Below, one piece after another: positions 1-9,478 of a stretch of 48,531 nucleotides of DNA; within the stretch, counting starts at the first letter, position 1, and every line of letters starts with the position of its first letter. The notes beneath the pieces are model-generated. The model was not told the origin of the DNA. It did no database searches and was given only the letters and a program-made list of their open reading frames with translations. The DNA is from Robiginitomaculum sp. (GTDB lineage: Bacteria; Pseudomonadota; Alphaproteobacteria; Caulobacterales; Maricaulaceae), in NCBI GenBank assembly GCA_027080345.1, contig JALWSB010000146.1, positions 1 through 48,531 of the forward strand. Reading direction: 5' to 3'. The position numbers were made by a program, and so were the translations under genes.

Positions 1-802
1 TTTCATTGCCTTCTTCAGTCAGGGTGACGGAGCGCTGTTTTTCATCCAGATCATAATCACCATCGCTGATAATTTCCATCATGGCATCAATGGTCTGGTA
101 AAAATCGGTACGATCTTCGGTCGGTCCGGAAATGATCAGCGGCGTGCGCGCCTCATCGATCAGGATGGAGTCAACTTCATCGACAATGGCAAAATAGTGC
201 GCGCGCTGTACCATGTCCGCCAGGTCGTATTTCATATTATCGCGCAAATAATCAAAGCCAAATTCGTTATTGGTGCCGTAAGTCACATCACAGGCGTAAT
301 TTTCTTTGCGCTGCGGGTCGGTCAGATCATTGGTGATACAGCCGGTCGTCAGACCCAAAAATCCATAAACCTTGCCCATCCATTCCGCATCACGGCTGGC
401 CAGATAGTCATTGACCGTAACAATATGCACGCCTTTTCCCGGCAAGGCATTGAGGTAAGCAGCAAGGGTGGCGACAAGGGTTTTACCCTCGCCAGTACGC
501 ATTTCAGCAATATTACCCTCGTGCAAAACAATCCCGCCCATAAGCTGCACATCATAATGGCGCTGACCGAGTGTGCGCTTGGCCGCTTCGCGCACCGCCG
601 CAAACGCCTCAGGCAGCAAGGCATCGAGCGTTTCGCCGGCTTTATAGCGTTCGCGAAACTGCGGCGTCAGGGCCTTGATCTGCGCATCATCCATGGCCTC
701 ATATTCGGCCTCCAGCGCATTGATCTGGTCAACGCGCGGCTGCATGCGGCGGACGAGACGCTCATTGGATGAGCCAAATATTTTTTTGACGATATTTAAC
801 AT
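1..802 (-). CDS. secA: Preprotein translocase ATPase SecA (N-terminal part, cut by window start)
   Basis: SecA is the motor ATPase that pushes unfolded preproteins through SecYEG at the inner membrane. The reverse strand reads [20 protein letters not shown] at the amino end, the normal SecA start, with the Walker A motif MRTGEGKT at residues 101-108 and the DEAD-like box VDEVDS near residue 208. About 267 of the roughly 900 residues are present; the preprotein-binding domain, the second nucleotide-binding fold and the C-terminus lie beyond the window edge. The ATG at 802 directly precedes the conserved LNIVKKIFG segment, so the start is secure. It is divergent from a periplasmic foldase lipoprotein, a neighbour that fits a role in protein export. 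Confidence 0.97.
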   Translation of the reverse strand, partial: MLNIVKKIFGSSNERLVRRMQPRVDQINALEAEYEAMDDAQIKALTPQFRERYKAGETLDALLPEAFAAVREAAKRTLGQRHYDVQLMGGIVLHEGNIAEMRTGEGKTLVATLAAYLNALPGKGVHIVTVNDYLASRDAEWMGKVYGFLGLTTGCITNDLTDPQRKENYACDVTYGTNNEFGFDYLRDNMKYDLADMVQRAHYFAIVDEVDSILIDEARTPLIISGPTEDRTDFYQTIDAMMEIISDGDYDLDEKQRSVTLTEEGNE

Positions 803-940
803 GATCTTCACTCAAAATAACATTGCCCCGACTGCGCATGCGCATTGCAACACCTTGAAGGGGACGCCCGGCTGACTTAAGGACGGTGACCGGCAGTGTC
901 AACGATCTGCCTGTTTTGCTTTTTGGCCTGGAGGTACTGG

Positions 941-1918
941 ATGTCGTTTTTACCGGTTTTTTCCAAACCCATGGCGATGGGGCTTATTGTCTTTGCCGCG
1001 CCACTGGTCTTGTTGAGCGCTTGTGGGCCGGGAACAGCGCCAAACGGCGATAGCGGACGCCATAACCGGGCCCGCAGTGGCGATGATGTGGCCGCGCGGG
1101 TTAATGGCACCACCATTTACGCCTCTGATGTCGAGCGCGAAGCGGCGGCGCAAAACATCATTCAAGTTGGCGAACCGCTCTTGAAAGGCTCCAAACAATA
1201 CCGCCAGGTTCTTGACGATCTGATTGACCAGCGCCTGATGGCCCTCGAAGCGGTGCGCAAAGGTCTGGACCGCAACCCCGAAGCCAGCCGCCGCCTGCAG
1301 GCCGCCCGCGAGCGCATATTGGGTGACATCCTTCTTGAAGACACCGTATCCAAAGCGGTCACCGACAAGGCTGTGCGCCGCATGTATGACGAACAATCCC
1401 GCCTCGCCCCGCCCGGCGACGAGGTGCGCGCCCGCCATATTCTTGTGCAAACCAAGGAAGAGGCGCAAGACATTATCAAGACGCTGAAGGCTGGCGGTGA
1501 TTTTGCCAAGCTGGCGCTGGAAAAATCTCTCGATCCGGGCAGCCGTCTTGAAGGTGGCGATCTTGGCTATTTTACCAAAGATTCCATGGTTGAACCCTTT
1601 GCCAAGGCTGCTTTTTCCCTCAAAGTCGGGCAAATATCCGCCCCGGTGAAAAGTGAATTTGGCTGGCACGTCATCAAGGTCGAAGGGCGACGCAAGCAAA
1701 AACTGCAAAGTTTTGATGAAATGCGCGCCCGCATTGTACGCTTTATGACGTTTGACCAGATCCAGAAATTAATTACCAAGCTGCGCAAAAACGCTATTAT
1801 CGAGCGGGATGAGGATGAAAAGCCGGTCACCGTCGCCCCGGTGTCTGAAGACAAAGCCTCCAAAACACCGATCGACCCCGCCTCGAAAGACGAGGCCCCA
1901 GCGGCGCAAAAACCATGA
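941..1918 (+). CDS. Peptidyl-prolyl cis-trans isomerase lipoprotein (SurA/PpiC parvulin family)
   Basis: A predicted lipid-anchored periplasmic foldase that isomerises Xaa-Pro bonds in exported proteins. The chosen ATG has GGAGGT five bases upstream; an ATG 45 bases earlier is open but lacks this site. The 325-residue product has a hydrophobic leader ending in the lipobox LLSAC (Cys28), a SurA-like helical region (about 55-150), one parvulin domain (about 162-250, with the family signatures ARHILVQT, GGDLGYF and FGWHVIKV), and a charged Lys/Asp/Pro-rich tail. Its last four bases overlap mutT (ATGA), suggesting translational coupling. In many alphaproteobacteria secA, such a foldase, argJ and mutT are neighbours; argJ is missing here. 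The family call is firm; the substrates are unknown. Confidence 0.9.
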   Translation: MSFLPVFSKPMAMGLIVFAAPLVLLSACGPGTAPNGDSGRHNRARSGDDVAARVNGTTIYASDVEREAAAQNIIQVGEPLLKGSKQYRQVLDDLIDQRLMALEAVRKGLDRNPEASRRLQAARERILGDILLEDTVSKAVTDKAVRRMYDEQSRLAPPGDEVRARHILVQTKEEAQDIIKTLKAGGDFAKLALEKSLDPGSRLEGGDLGYFTKDSMVEPFAKAAFSLKVGQISAPVKSEFGWHVIKVEGRRKQKLQSFDEMRARIVRFMTFDQIQKLITKLRKNAIIERDEDEKPVTVAPVSEDKASKTPIDPASKDEAPAAQKP

Positions 1919-2319
1919 AACTTTTACTGGTTGTTGCCTGCGCTTTAATCGATCGTGATGGCCGGGTCCTGCTGAGCCGCCGCCCACAAGGCAAGACGCA
2001 CGGCGGATTATGGGAATTTCCCGGCGGCAAGATCGAGCCGGGAGAACGCCCCGAACAGGCGATTGTACGTGAACTGCGCGAAGAGCTGGGCATAGAACCA
2101 TGCGAGCGCTGTTTGCAATCTTTTGCCTTTGTGTCGCACGGTTATGAAGATTTTCATATTCTTATGCCACTTTATGTCTGCCGCCAATGGGACGGCATTG
2201 TGCGCGCCTGCGAGGGCCAGGAAACCAAATGGGTTCGCCCGGCAGATTTGCACCTTTTTCCCATGACGCCTGCGGATGTGCCGCTGGCCGCAGAAATAAG
2301 GGACCGGTTGCGCCGGTAG
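1915..2319 (+). CDS. mutT: 8-oxo-dGTP diphosphatase MutT (Nudix hydrolase)
   Basis: MutT hydrolyses 8-oxo-dGTP to the monophosphate, removing oxidised guanine from the nucleotide pool in the cytoplasm. The 134-residue protein has a complete Nudix box at residues 38-60: G38, E44, R52-E53, E56-E57, G59. The preceding WEFPGGK segment is typical of the MutT subfamily. Length is normal. The start codon lies inside the stop region of the upstream foldase gene (ATGA overlap), so the two are probably translated together. The flp pilin gene begins 11 bases after the stop. A related Nudix specificity cannot be excluded from sequence alone, but the subfamily and its position near secA support MutT. Confidence 0.9.
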   Translation: MKLLLVVACALIDRDGRVLLSRRPQGKTHGGLWEFPGGKIEPGERPEQAIVRELREELGIEPCERCLQSFAFVSHGYEDFHILMPLYVCRQWDGIVRACEGQETKWVRPADLHLFPMTPADVPLAAEIRDRLRR

Positions 2320-2330
2320 GGGTATAAAAG

Positions 2331-2516
2331 ATGGCTATGGTAAAACGGTTCTTGAACGACACCCGCGGCGCGGCGGCGATGGAATATGGCCTGATGCTGG
2401 CGCTGATTGCGGTGGCGCTGATCGCCGCCTTGTCATTGCTGGCCGATAACACGAACCAGACTTTAGACACCGCCAGTGATGCTCTGGCTGCCGCCAACGC
2501 CGCAGCGGCGGAATAA
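2331..2516 (+). CDS. flp: Flp family type IVb pilin
   Basis: A 61-residue small pilin of the Flp/Fap class, the structural subunit of tight-adherence (Tad) pili. A short basic leader ends at Gly13; cleavage by a CpaA/TadV-type prepilin peptidase would give AAAMEYGLM, with the canonical Glu at +5 and Tyr at +6. One hydrophobic helix (about 20-40) and an Ala-rich tail follow. Start choice is supported by an AGGGG stretch ahead of the ATG; an in-frame ATG two codons later is possible. It sits directly behind mutT with no other tad/cpa gene in the window, so the assembly machinery must be encoded elsewhere. It converges with the next gene, their stop codons being adjacent. Confidence 0.88.
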   Translation: MAMVKRFLNDTRGAAAMEYGLMLALIAVALIAALSLLADNTNQTLDTASDALAAANAAAAE

Positions 2517-3320
2517 TCAAGGCTTGAACACATCCTTGAAGGAAACCTCGGCAGAACCGGGCTTTAACGGCTTTTGCTGGCTTTCATGGGGCGCCCAGCC
2601 GCTTAAATGCACAATATCAAAGCGCGCCGGCAAAAAACCATCCTTGTCACCATAGCGCTCTTTATAAAGCGCCTCGGTAAGCGCCAGAACATCACGGCGC
2701 AAAGGCCGCACCGGGCCGCATAAAGGGTTGGCCTCGCCCATGCCGCGTATGTCATGCAGCAGCGCGCTCAGGGTTTTATAGTGCACCGTCACCCGGTCCA
2801 CATCAACAACAGGCAAGGCGAACCCGGCCCGTTGTAACAGCCCCCCAAGGGCGCGCACCTCGGCAAACGGAATGATGCGCGCCTGCGCCCCGCCCAAAAG
2901 CGCGCTTTCCGCCTCCAGCAGGCACTGCCGCAAGCGATGCAAGGTCCGTTCGCCAAAAAGTGCCCCCAGAAAAAGGCCATCGGGGCGTAAATTGCGGCAA
3001 ATCGCCACCAGAGTGTTCGGCAGATCATTATCTATGTGCAGATGCAAAAGGCTAATGACCAGATCGTGAGGGGCGGCGCGTAAAGCCGGGCCCAGTACCG
3101 TTTCCACCTGATCAAAATCGGCTGGCACGACCAGCCCGGCACCGGCAAACGGCGAACACAATAAGGCCGCCTCAAAGTCCCGTTTGATCATATCAAGACG
3201 ATCACGCAAATCGTCCAAAACCCGGTTATGCAAAAACGCGTGTCTGGCAAAATTACGCTTTGCCCTTGCGCGGTGCCTGCAAATCTTGCCAGAATCAAAC
3301 AGGTTTTCTTTTGTGGTCAT
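2517..3320 (-). CDS. Methyltransferase-like protein of the BioC/NDUFAF5 group
   Basis: Related to class I SAM-dependent methyltransferases and to NDUFAF5, the mitochondrial complex I assembly factor. The family is recognised from the N-terminal RARAKRNFARHAFLHNRVLD and DRLDMIKRDF segments and from the C-terminal SGWAPHESQQKPLKPGSA block. Oddly, the place where the family usually has a D-L-G-C-x-x-G SAM loop reads ALLCSPFAGAG (about residues 50-60), with no acidic or glycine-rich pattern, so SAM binding may be altered or lost. The start chosen (MTTKENLFD) is the first that fits the family length; an in-frame ATG 57 bases upstream would overlap comF more. It is divergent from comF. The exact function is unknown. 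Confidence 0.8.
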   Translation of the reverse strand: MTTKENLFDSGKICRHRARAKRNFARHAFLHNRVLDDLRDRLDMIKRDFEAALLCSPFAGAGLVVPADFDQVETVLGPALRAAPHDLVISLLHLHIDNDLPNTLVAICRNLRPDGLFLGALFGERTLHRLRQCLLEAESALLGGAQARIIPFAEVRALGGLLQRAGFALPVVDVDRVTVHYKTLSALLHDIRGMGEANPLCGPVRPLRRDVLALTEALYKERYGDKDGFLPARFDIVHLSGWAPHESQQKPLKPGSAEVSFKDVFKP

Positions 3321-3338
3321 GGAACAAGGCATATCGGT

Positions 3339-4106
3339 TTGCGTATTGTTGACAAGACATTTCATGCGGCGCGGCATTGGGGGCGCGCCGGGCTGGACGT
3401 GCTGATGCCGCCTTTATGCCCAGTCACCGGCACCCTTGTTGATGAGGCCGGCACCTTGTCGCCTTCCGCCTGGGCGGGCTTACGCTTTATTACGCCGCCC
3501 CGGTGCGCCGCTTGCGGTTTGCCGTTTGATTATGATGTTGGCGATAATGCCCTGTGCGCCGCATGCCTGGCAAAGCCGCCAAAGATCGGCACGACCCGCT
3601 CCGCTTTGGTTTATAATGATGTCAGCCGGGCGCTGATTTTGGCGCTTAAACATGGCGGTCGCACCGATGGCGTGAGCCGCATGGCCGGGTGGATGACTAT
3701 GGCCGGGCGGGATATTCTGGGCCCGCACAGCCTGATCTTGCCAGTGCCTTTACATTTTTTCAGGCGTATCAGGCGCCGCTTCAACCAATCGGCCCTTCTG
3801 GGCCGGGCCATTGCCCGCCAGACCGGCGCGCCATTTGCCCCGGCATTGCTGCGCCGCACCCGTGCCACCAGTTCGCAAGCCGGGCGCAATGCGCGGGCGC
3901 GCCAACATAATGTCGCCGGGGCCTTTACTATTAATCCGCGCCAAGCAGCCCGCATTAAAGGCGCACATATTGTTTTGATCGATGATGTACGCACCACCGG
4001 GGCGACGCTGCACGCGTGCGCCCGGCCACTTATCAAGGCCGGGGCGGCGCGCATTGATGCTTTGACACTGGCCCGCGTTGTCAAAACCGCAGATCAGACT
4101 ACATAG
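3339..4106 (+). CDS. comF: ComF family phosphoribosyltransferase-like protein
   Basis: ComF proteins combine an N-terminal zinc-finger-like region with a phosphoribosyltransferase fold and are linked to DNA uptake. Visible here are MPPLCPVTG, CAACG and CAAC (the first Cys pair is incomplete), then a PRPP-loop-like strand VLIDDVRTTGATL near the C-terminus and the segment RRFNQSALLGRAIA typical of the family. The start is uncertain: the frame is open from an ATG at 3228, but that would overlap the divergent methyltransferase-like gene. A TTG at 3339, GTG at 3399 or ATG at 3405 all fit the usual length of about 230-260 residues. grxC follows 19 bases downstream. Enzymatic activity has not been established for most of this family. 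Confidence 0.87.
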   Translation: MRIVDKTFHAARHWGRAGLDVLMPPLCPVTGTLVDEAGTLSPSAWAGLRFITPPRCAACGLPFDYDVGDNALCAACLAKPPKIGTTRSALVYNDVSRALILALKHGGRTDGVSRMAGWMTMAGRDILGPHSLILPVPLHFFRRIRRRFNQSALLGRAIARQTGAPFAPALLRRTRATSSQAGRNARARQHNVAGAFTINPRQAARIKGAHIVLIDDVRTTGATLHACARPLIKAGAARIDALTLARVVKTADQTT

Positions 4107-4125
4107 GATATAGAAGGAGAAGTTT

Positions 4126-4401
4126 ATGACCACAGTCACCATTTATACGCGCCCCATGTGCCCCTATTGCGCCGCCGCGCTGTCTTTGCTGAAGAAAAAA
4201 AAGAAAAAATTAAAAATAAAGATCGCGGAAAAGGCCGCCGGGTTTAACAAAAAACTGCGCGAAGAAATGATCCAGCGTTCCAATGGCGGGCGCACCTACC
4301 CACAAATTTTTATCGGTGACACGCATATTGGCGGCTGTGACGATATGATGGCACTGGACCACGAGGGCAAACTTGATGCATTGCTGACGGCGGGGGACTG
4401 A
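4126..4401 (+). CDS. grxC: Glutaredoxin 3 (dithiol, CPYC)
   Basis: A small glutathione-dependent thiol-disulfide oxidoreductase. The CPYC active site is at residues 12-15, the cis-proline loop reads TYPQIFIG, and the glutathione-contacting GGCDD motif follows. The length, 91 residues, is near normal. What is odd is the segment after the first helix: six consecutive lysines (residues 23-28) and further Lys/Ile replace the usual loop and acidic strand (typically GxxYEEIDV). The DNA there is a 30-base run almost entirely of A, although the reading frame is intact on both sides. AAGGAGA precedes the ATG. The stop shares one base with the next start, so these genes are coupled. Confidence 0.93.
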   Translation: MTTVTIYTRPMCPYCAAALSLLKKKKKKLKIKIAEKAAGFNKKLREEMIQRSNGGRTYPQIFIGDTHIGGCDDMMALDHEGKLDALLTAGD

Positions 4402-5225
4402 TGAGACATTTGCCGCTCGCTTTGGTGCAAATGTGCGCCGGGCCAGACCCGGCGAAGAATATTATTGCCGCCGAAATGATGATTCGTGACGCGGCGGAGC
4501 GCGGGGCGCGGCTCGTCTGCACCCCGGAAAACACCAATCTCATTGAAAGCGACCGCCGCACCTATTTCAACACCATACACGAAGAGAAAAACGACCCCTC
4601 TTTGGCCCATTTGCGCGGTCTGGCCAACAAGCTCGGCATTTATATTCTGATTGGCTCGCTGGCCATCAAAGTGGCGCCAGCCATGGCCGTCAATCGTTCA
4701 TACCTGATTGACCCGAAAGGACGCATTGCCGCGCATTATGATAAAATCCATCTTTTTGATGTGCAGGTCAGCAAAAAGGAAACCTGGCGCGAATCTGATT
4801 TTATCCAACCCGGCGATCGCGCCGTTATCGCCGATGTGGACGGGACCAGGCTGGGCATGAGCATTTGTTATGACCTTCGCTTCCCTGCGCTTTATCGCCG
4901 CCTCAGCCTTGGCGGGGCACAAATCTTGGCGGTACCATCGGCCTTTACCCGCGTTACCGGGCGCGCCCATTGGGAGGTGTTATTGCGCGCCAGAGCCATT
5001 GAAAACGGCGCATTTGTTATCGCCCCGGCGCAAGGGGGCAAACATGGAGACAACCGGCGCACATGGGGCCACTCGATGATTATTGACCCATGGGGTAAAA
5101 TCATTGCGCAGCGCGATAATGACCGGCCGGGGATTGTGTTCGCCAAGATTGACCTTGAAAAAGTCGAGGCCGCGCGCACACGCATACCGGTGCTGGAACA
5201 CGGGCGGGAGTTTACCGGCCCATGA
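4401..5225 (+). CDS. Carbon-nitrogen hydrolase, Nit2/omega-amidase-like
   Basis: A cytoplasmic nitrilase-superfamily amidase of 274 residues. The catalytic triad is visible as Glu43 (CTPEN), Lys115 (HYDKIHLFD) and Cys156 (GMSICYDLRFP). The branch containing Nit1/Nit2 hydrolyses deaminated glutathione or alpha-keto acid omega-amides; the CYDLRFP and YDKIHLFDV signatures place it there. It overlaps grxC by one base and the DUF1178 gene by four. The grxC, Nit-like and DUF1178 order is common in alphaproteobacteria. A role in clearing deaminated glutathione would suit the glutaredoxin neighbour, but that is inference. Confidence 0.9.
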   Translation: MRHLPLALVQMCAGPDPAKNIIAAEMMIRDAAERGARLVCTPENTNLIESDRRTYFNTIHEEKNDPSLAHLRGLANKLGIYILIGSLAIKVAPAMAVNRSYLIDPKGRIAAHYDKIHLFDVQVSKKETWRESDFIQPGDRAVIADVDGTRLGMSICYDLRFPALYRRLSLGGAQILAVPSAFTRVTGRAHWEVLLRARAIENGAFVIAPAQGGKHGDNRRTWGHSMIIDPWGKIIAQRDNDRPGIVFAKIDLEKVEAARTRIPVLEHGREFTGP

Positions 5226-5647
5226 TACGTTATGCCCTCATATGCGCCCATGAACATACGTTCGAAGCCTGGTTTTCCAGCGCCGATGATTATGACCAGC
5301 AGCATGCCGCCGCGCAGGTACAATGCCCCTATTGCGGCGATCATGATGTGCGCAAGCAAATCATGGCCCCGGCCCTTAAAGGGGCCAAAAAGGCGGATGC
5401 CAGCACCCCCATGGCCAGCCTTTCGGCCATGGCCCGTAAAATTCAGGAAACCATTCGCAAAACCCACGATTATGTCGGCAGTGATTTCGCCAAAGAGGCC
5501 CGCGCCATGCATAACGGCGAAAAGGAAGAAAAGCCGATTTACGGGCAAACCACCCCGGCCGAGGCCAAGGCATTGCATGATGAGGGCGTGCCGGCAACGC
5601 CCCTGCCACCCGCCTTTGCACCGACACCGCCCAAAAAAGTGAACTGA
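5222..5647 (+). CDS. DUF1178 family protein
   Basis: A 141-residue member of DUF1178, a family of unknown function. The N-terminus IRYALICAHEHTFEAWF and the following CPYCG motif (with Cys8 and His10/12) look like a small zinc ribbon. The middle has the family's charged helix (KIQETIRKTHDYVGSDFAKEARAMHNGE) and the segment IYGQTTPAEAKALHDEGV, and the tail is Pro-rich. The start codon overlaps the stop of the amidase gene by four bases (ATGA). No catalytic residues can be assigned. A metal-binding or RNA-binding role is only a guess from the zinc-ribbon-like N-terminus. Confidence 0.9.
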   Translation: MIRYALICAHEHTFEAWFSSADDYDQQHAAAQVQCPYCGDHDVRKQIMAPALKGAKKADASTPMASLSAMARKIQETIRKTHDYVGSDFAKEARAMHNGEKEEKPIYGQTTPAEAKALHDEGVPATPLPPAFAPTPPKKVN

Positions 5648-5713
5648 ATTATTCACCGCTTCGGGGTTGCGCTGTGCGTCGCTTGCGCTATGGCCAAGGG
5701 ACAGGAGAAGACT

Positions 5714-6730
5714 ATGGGTATATCAGCAGCATTGGTTGGTGCGACCGGCAATATCGGGCGCGAAATTTTAAGCATTCTGGACGAACGCCTGTTCGAACTG
5801 GATGCCATGCATGCGGTGGCATCGCGAAAATCCATGGGGCGCGAAGTTTCATTCGGCGATCAGGACCTTAAATGCGAGGATATTGAACAGTTTGATTTTT
5901 CAACTGTTGATCTGGTGTTCATGGCCGCCGGCGGCGAACTAGCGCGCCAATGGGCACCAAAAATTGCCGCAAAAGGGGCGCTGGTGATTGATAATTCATC
6001 GGCATTTCGCATGAACCCCGATGTGCCGCTAATCGTTCCAGAGGTAAATCCTGGCGCGATTATGGGCGCGCGCGGCAAAAACATTATTGCCAATCCCAAT
6101 TGCTCGACCATTCAAATGCTGGTGGCGCTTAAACCCCTGCACGATGAAGCCACCATTCGGCGCATCGTCGTTTCGACCTATCAATCGGTTTCGGGGGCCG
6201 GCAAAGCCGCCATGGACGAATTGTGGGATCAGACCAAGGGCATTTTTGTCACCGACGAGCCGACCAGCAAGGTCTTTACCAAACAGATCGCCTTCAACGT
6301 CATCCCCCATATTGATGACTTTATGGACGATGGCGGCACCTTTGAAGAGCATAAAATGATCAATGAAACCCATAAAATCCTCGATCCGGATATTCAGGTC
6401 AGCGCCTCGTGTGTGCGGGTGCCGGTTTTTGTTGGTCACGGGGAAACGGTGAATATTGAACTGGCCAAGCCGATCAGCGCCCAAGAGGCACGCGATTTAT
6501 TGCGCGAATCACCCGGCATTATGGTGGTCGACAAGCCCGAGGACGGCGGCTATATGACGCCGGTCGAAAGCACCGGCGAATTTGCCGTTTATGTGTCGCG
6601 TATCCGTGAAGACAGGTCCGTTGAAAACGGCCTTAATCTTTGGGTTGTTTCTGATAATTTGCGCAAAGGCGGGGCGCTGAATGCGGTGCAAATCGCCGAA
6701 CTGGCCCGTAATCGCGGCTTGTTAGGCTAG
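5714..6730 (+). CDS. asd: Aspartate-semialdehyde dehydrogenase
   Basis: Reduces aspartyl phosphate to aspartate semialdehyde with NADPH, the branch point to lysine, diaminopimelate, threonine and methionine. The 338-residue product starts with the dinucleotide-binding GATGNIGREI, and the nucleophile is Cys130 in NPNCSTIQ. Other family blocks are SGAGKAAMDEL, IPHIDDF and CVRVPVFVGHGE. An upstream in-frame ATG is open, but the chosen ATG has AGGAG at 5703-5707 with proper spacing and begins just before the first beta strand. rarD follows after three bases, probably in the same transcript. Confidence 0.96.
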   Translation: MGISAALVGATGNIGREILSILDERLFELDAMHAVASRKSMGREVSFGDQDLKCEDIEQFDFSTVDLVFMAAGGELARQWAPKIAAKGALVIDNSSAFRMNPDVPLIVPEVNPGAIMGARGKNIIANPNCSTIQMLVALKPLHDEATIRRIVVSTYQSVSGAGKAAMDELWDQTKGIFVTDEPTSKVFTKQIAFNVIPHIDDFMDDGGTFEEHKMINETHKILDPDIQVSASCVRVPVFVGHGETVNIELAKPISAQEARDLLRESPGIMVVDKPEDGGYMTPVESTGEFAVYVSRIREDRSVENGLNLWVVSDNLRKGGALNAVQIAELARNRGLLG

Positions 6731-6733
6731 GTC

Positions 6734-7627
6734 GTGACCCCGGCCCGACCCGAAAACGCCGGACGCGCCGGGCTTCTGGCCGCCCTTGGCGCGTTTTTGA
6801 TGTGGGGGCTGATGCCGCTTTTCTTTCACGCCTTTCCCGATGGTGTGAAACCTTTTGAGATTACCCTGCACCGGATTTTCTGGACGCTGGTTATTCTTCT
6901 TTTTGCGCTTTGGTTCAGCGGTGCATTGGGTCAGGCACTGGCGCTCTTTAAACGCCCCAAAGTCATTGCCACGCTGGCCGCCAGCACGGTTTTGATCGCC
7001 ATTAACTGGTTTGTTTATGCCTGGGCGGCGATGAACAATCATCTGGCCGAAGCGTCTTTGGGCTATTTCATCAACCCGTTGGTTAATGTCGCTTTCGGGG
7101 TTGTTTTCCTGCGCGAGCGGCTTAATGCCTGGCGCTGGATCGCTGTTGGGCTGGCCGGGCTTGGGGTCTTGAACCAGATTATACTGGTCGGCCAATTGCC
7201 CTGGATTGCCCTGACTTTGGCGTTCTCTTTTGGCGGTTATGGCGTTTTGCGCAAAACCGTCGATGCCGAGGCCGGGGAAGGTCTCTTTATTGAGACCCTG
7301 CTAATCTTGCCGTTTATTTTGGGTGCCATTATCTGGCTGGAAAGCCATGGCACCGGCCATTTATTGCACGGCACAACCTGGACCAAAATTTTACTCTTAA
7401 GCGCCGGGCTGACCATCACCTTGCCGCTGACCTTGTTTAACTATGCGGCGCGGCGCATCCCGCTTTCCACTTTGGGGATTATTCAATATATCGCCCCCAG
7501 CTCGACCTTCACCATGGCGATAATGTTTGGCGAACATATCGGCGCGGCGGGCATACTCACCTTTGCCCTGATCTGGGCCGGGCTGGCGGTTTATTCGTTT
7601 GACCTGTGGCGCAAAAGGGCGCGCTGA
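6734..7627 (+). CDS. rarD: EamA/DMT family transporter RarD
   Basis: An inner-membrane permease of the drug/metabolite transporter superfamily, 297 residues with about ten hydrophobic helices. The N-terminus (AGLLAALGAFLMWGLMPLFF, then FEITLHRIFWTLVI) is the RarD pattern, and the C-terminal half repeats the EamA fold (PLSTLGIIQYIAPSSTF). Translation probably starts at a GTG three bases after the asd stop, so asd and rarD form one unit. The substrate of RarD is unsettled; a link to chloramphenicol sensitivity was noted in Enterobacteria. It converges with ccrM, six bases away, with no clear terminator between them. Confidence 0.9.
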   Translation: MTPARPENAGRAGLLAALGAFLMWGLMPLFFHAFPDGVKPFEITLHRIFWTLVILLFALWFSGALGQALALFKRPKVIATLAASTVLIAINWFVYAWAAMNNHLAEASLGYFINPLVNVAFGVVFLRERLNAWRWIAVGLAGLGVLNQIILVGQLPWIALTLAFSFGGYGVLRKTVDAEAGEGLFIETLLILPFILGAIIWLESHGTGHLLHGTTWTKILLLSAGLTITLPLTLFNYAARRIPLSTLGIIQYIAPSSTFTMAIMFGEHIGAAGILTFALIWAGLAVYSFDLWRKRAR

Positions 7628-7633
7628 AGCCTC

Positions 7634-8821
<1,188 letters not shown>

Positions 8822-8829
8822 TCAAAGGT

Positions 8830-9399
8830 TTATACCTTACTTGCCGCCCGCACCGGGGCAAAGGAAAAGCGGTGAATCGGGCACGGGCCATGGCGGGCAA
8901 GCGCGGCGCGGTGCAGCGCCGTCATATAGCCTTTATGGGCGGTAAACCCGTAGTGCGGATAAAGCGCATCGGCACGGATCATCAGCGCATCGCGGCTTAC
9001 CTTGGCGATAATGCTGGCCGCCGATATGGCATTTTCCGTCGCATCACCGCCAATAATAAAGCGCCCCGGACAAGAAAGGTCTTTTGGCACCCGGTTCCCA
9101 TCAATCAGGGCCAGATCCGGTCGCATGGGCAAAGCCGCCACCGCCCGCTCCATAGCGCGCATGGTGGCGTGCAGGATATTCAGCCGGTCAATTTCCTCTG
9201 GTTCGGCCATGCCAATGCCCCACTGCGTGTGCGCAATAATGCGCTCAAAAAGGCGTTCACGTTTTTTGCGGGTAAGTTTTTTACTGTCATCAAGACCAGC
9301 ACCGTCAAAGCCGCGCGGCAGTATCACTGCCGCCGCCACAACCGGCCCGGCGCCAGGGCCACGCCCGGCCTCATCAACGCCGCAAATCACTTTGTTCAT
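8830..9399 (-). CDS. rnhB: Ribonuclease HII
   Basis: Cleaves the RNA strand of RNA-DNA hybrids and misincorporated ribonucleotides. The 189-residue protein starts with the RNase HII motif GVDEAGRGP (Asp9 and Glu10), followed by [15 protein letters not shown], the third acidic residue in ALIDGNR, and the fourth in KVSRDALM. The ATG has AAGGGGG at good spacing; a GTG six bases upstream is too close to that site. One small variation is GPGAGPVV where most homologues have GPLAGPVV. In many alphaproteobacteria rnhB and ccrM are adjacent in this order, which supports both assignments. Confidence 0.96.
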   Translation of the reverse strand: MNKVICGVDEAGRGPGAGPVVAAAVILPRGFDGAGLDDSKKLTRKKRERLFERIIAHTQWGIGMAEPEEIDRLNILHATMRAMERAVAALPMRPDLALIDGNRVPKDLSCPGRFIIGGDATENAISAASIIAKVSRDALMIRADALYPHYGFTAHKGYMTALHRAALARHGPCPIHRFSFAPVRAASKV

Positions 9400-9478
9400 T
9401 AACACACCCCCTTACCGTTTTTGGATTTCAGCCTCGTTTATGGTAAATAACGCACGGGACACGACAAGGATATCTGTT

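Noticed and set aside
4190-4225. A-rich tract in grxC as a frameshift or pseudogene
   Set aside because: Active-site and C-terminal motifs are in one continuous frame of normal length, so the gene looks intact.
9002-9478. An upstream extension of the M6-like protease frame
   Set aside because: It is antisense to rnhB, and the signal peptide and ribosome-binding site begin at 9479.
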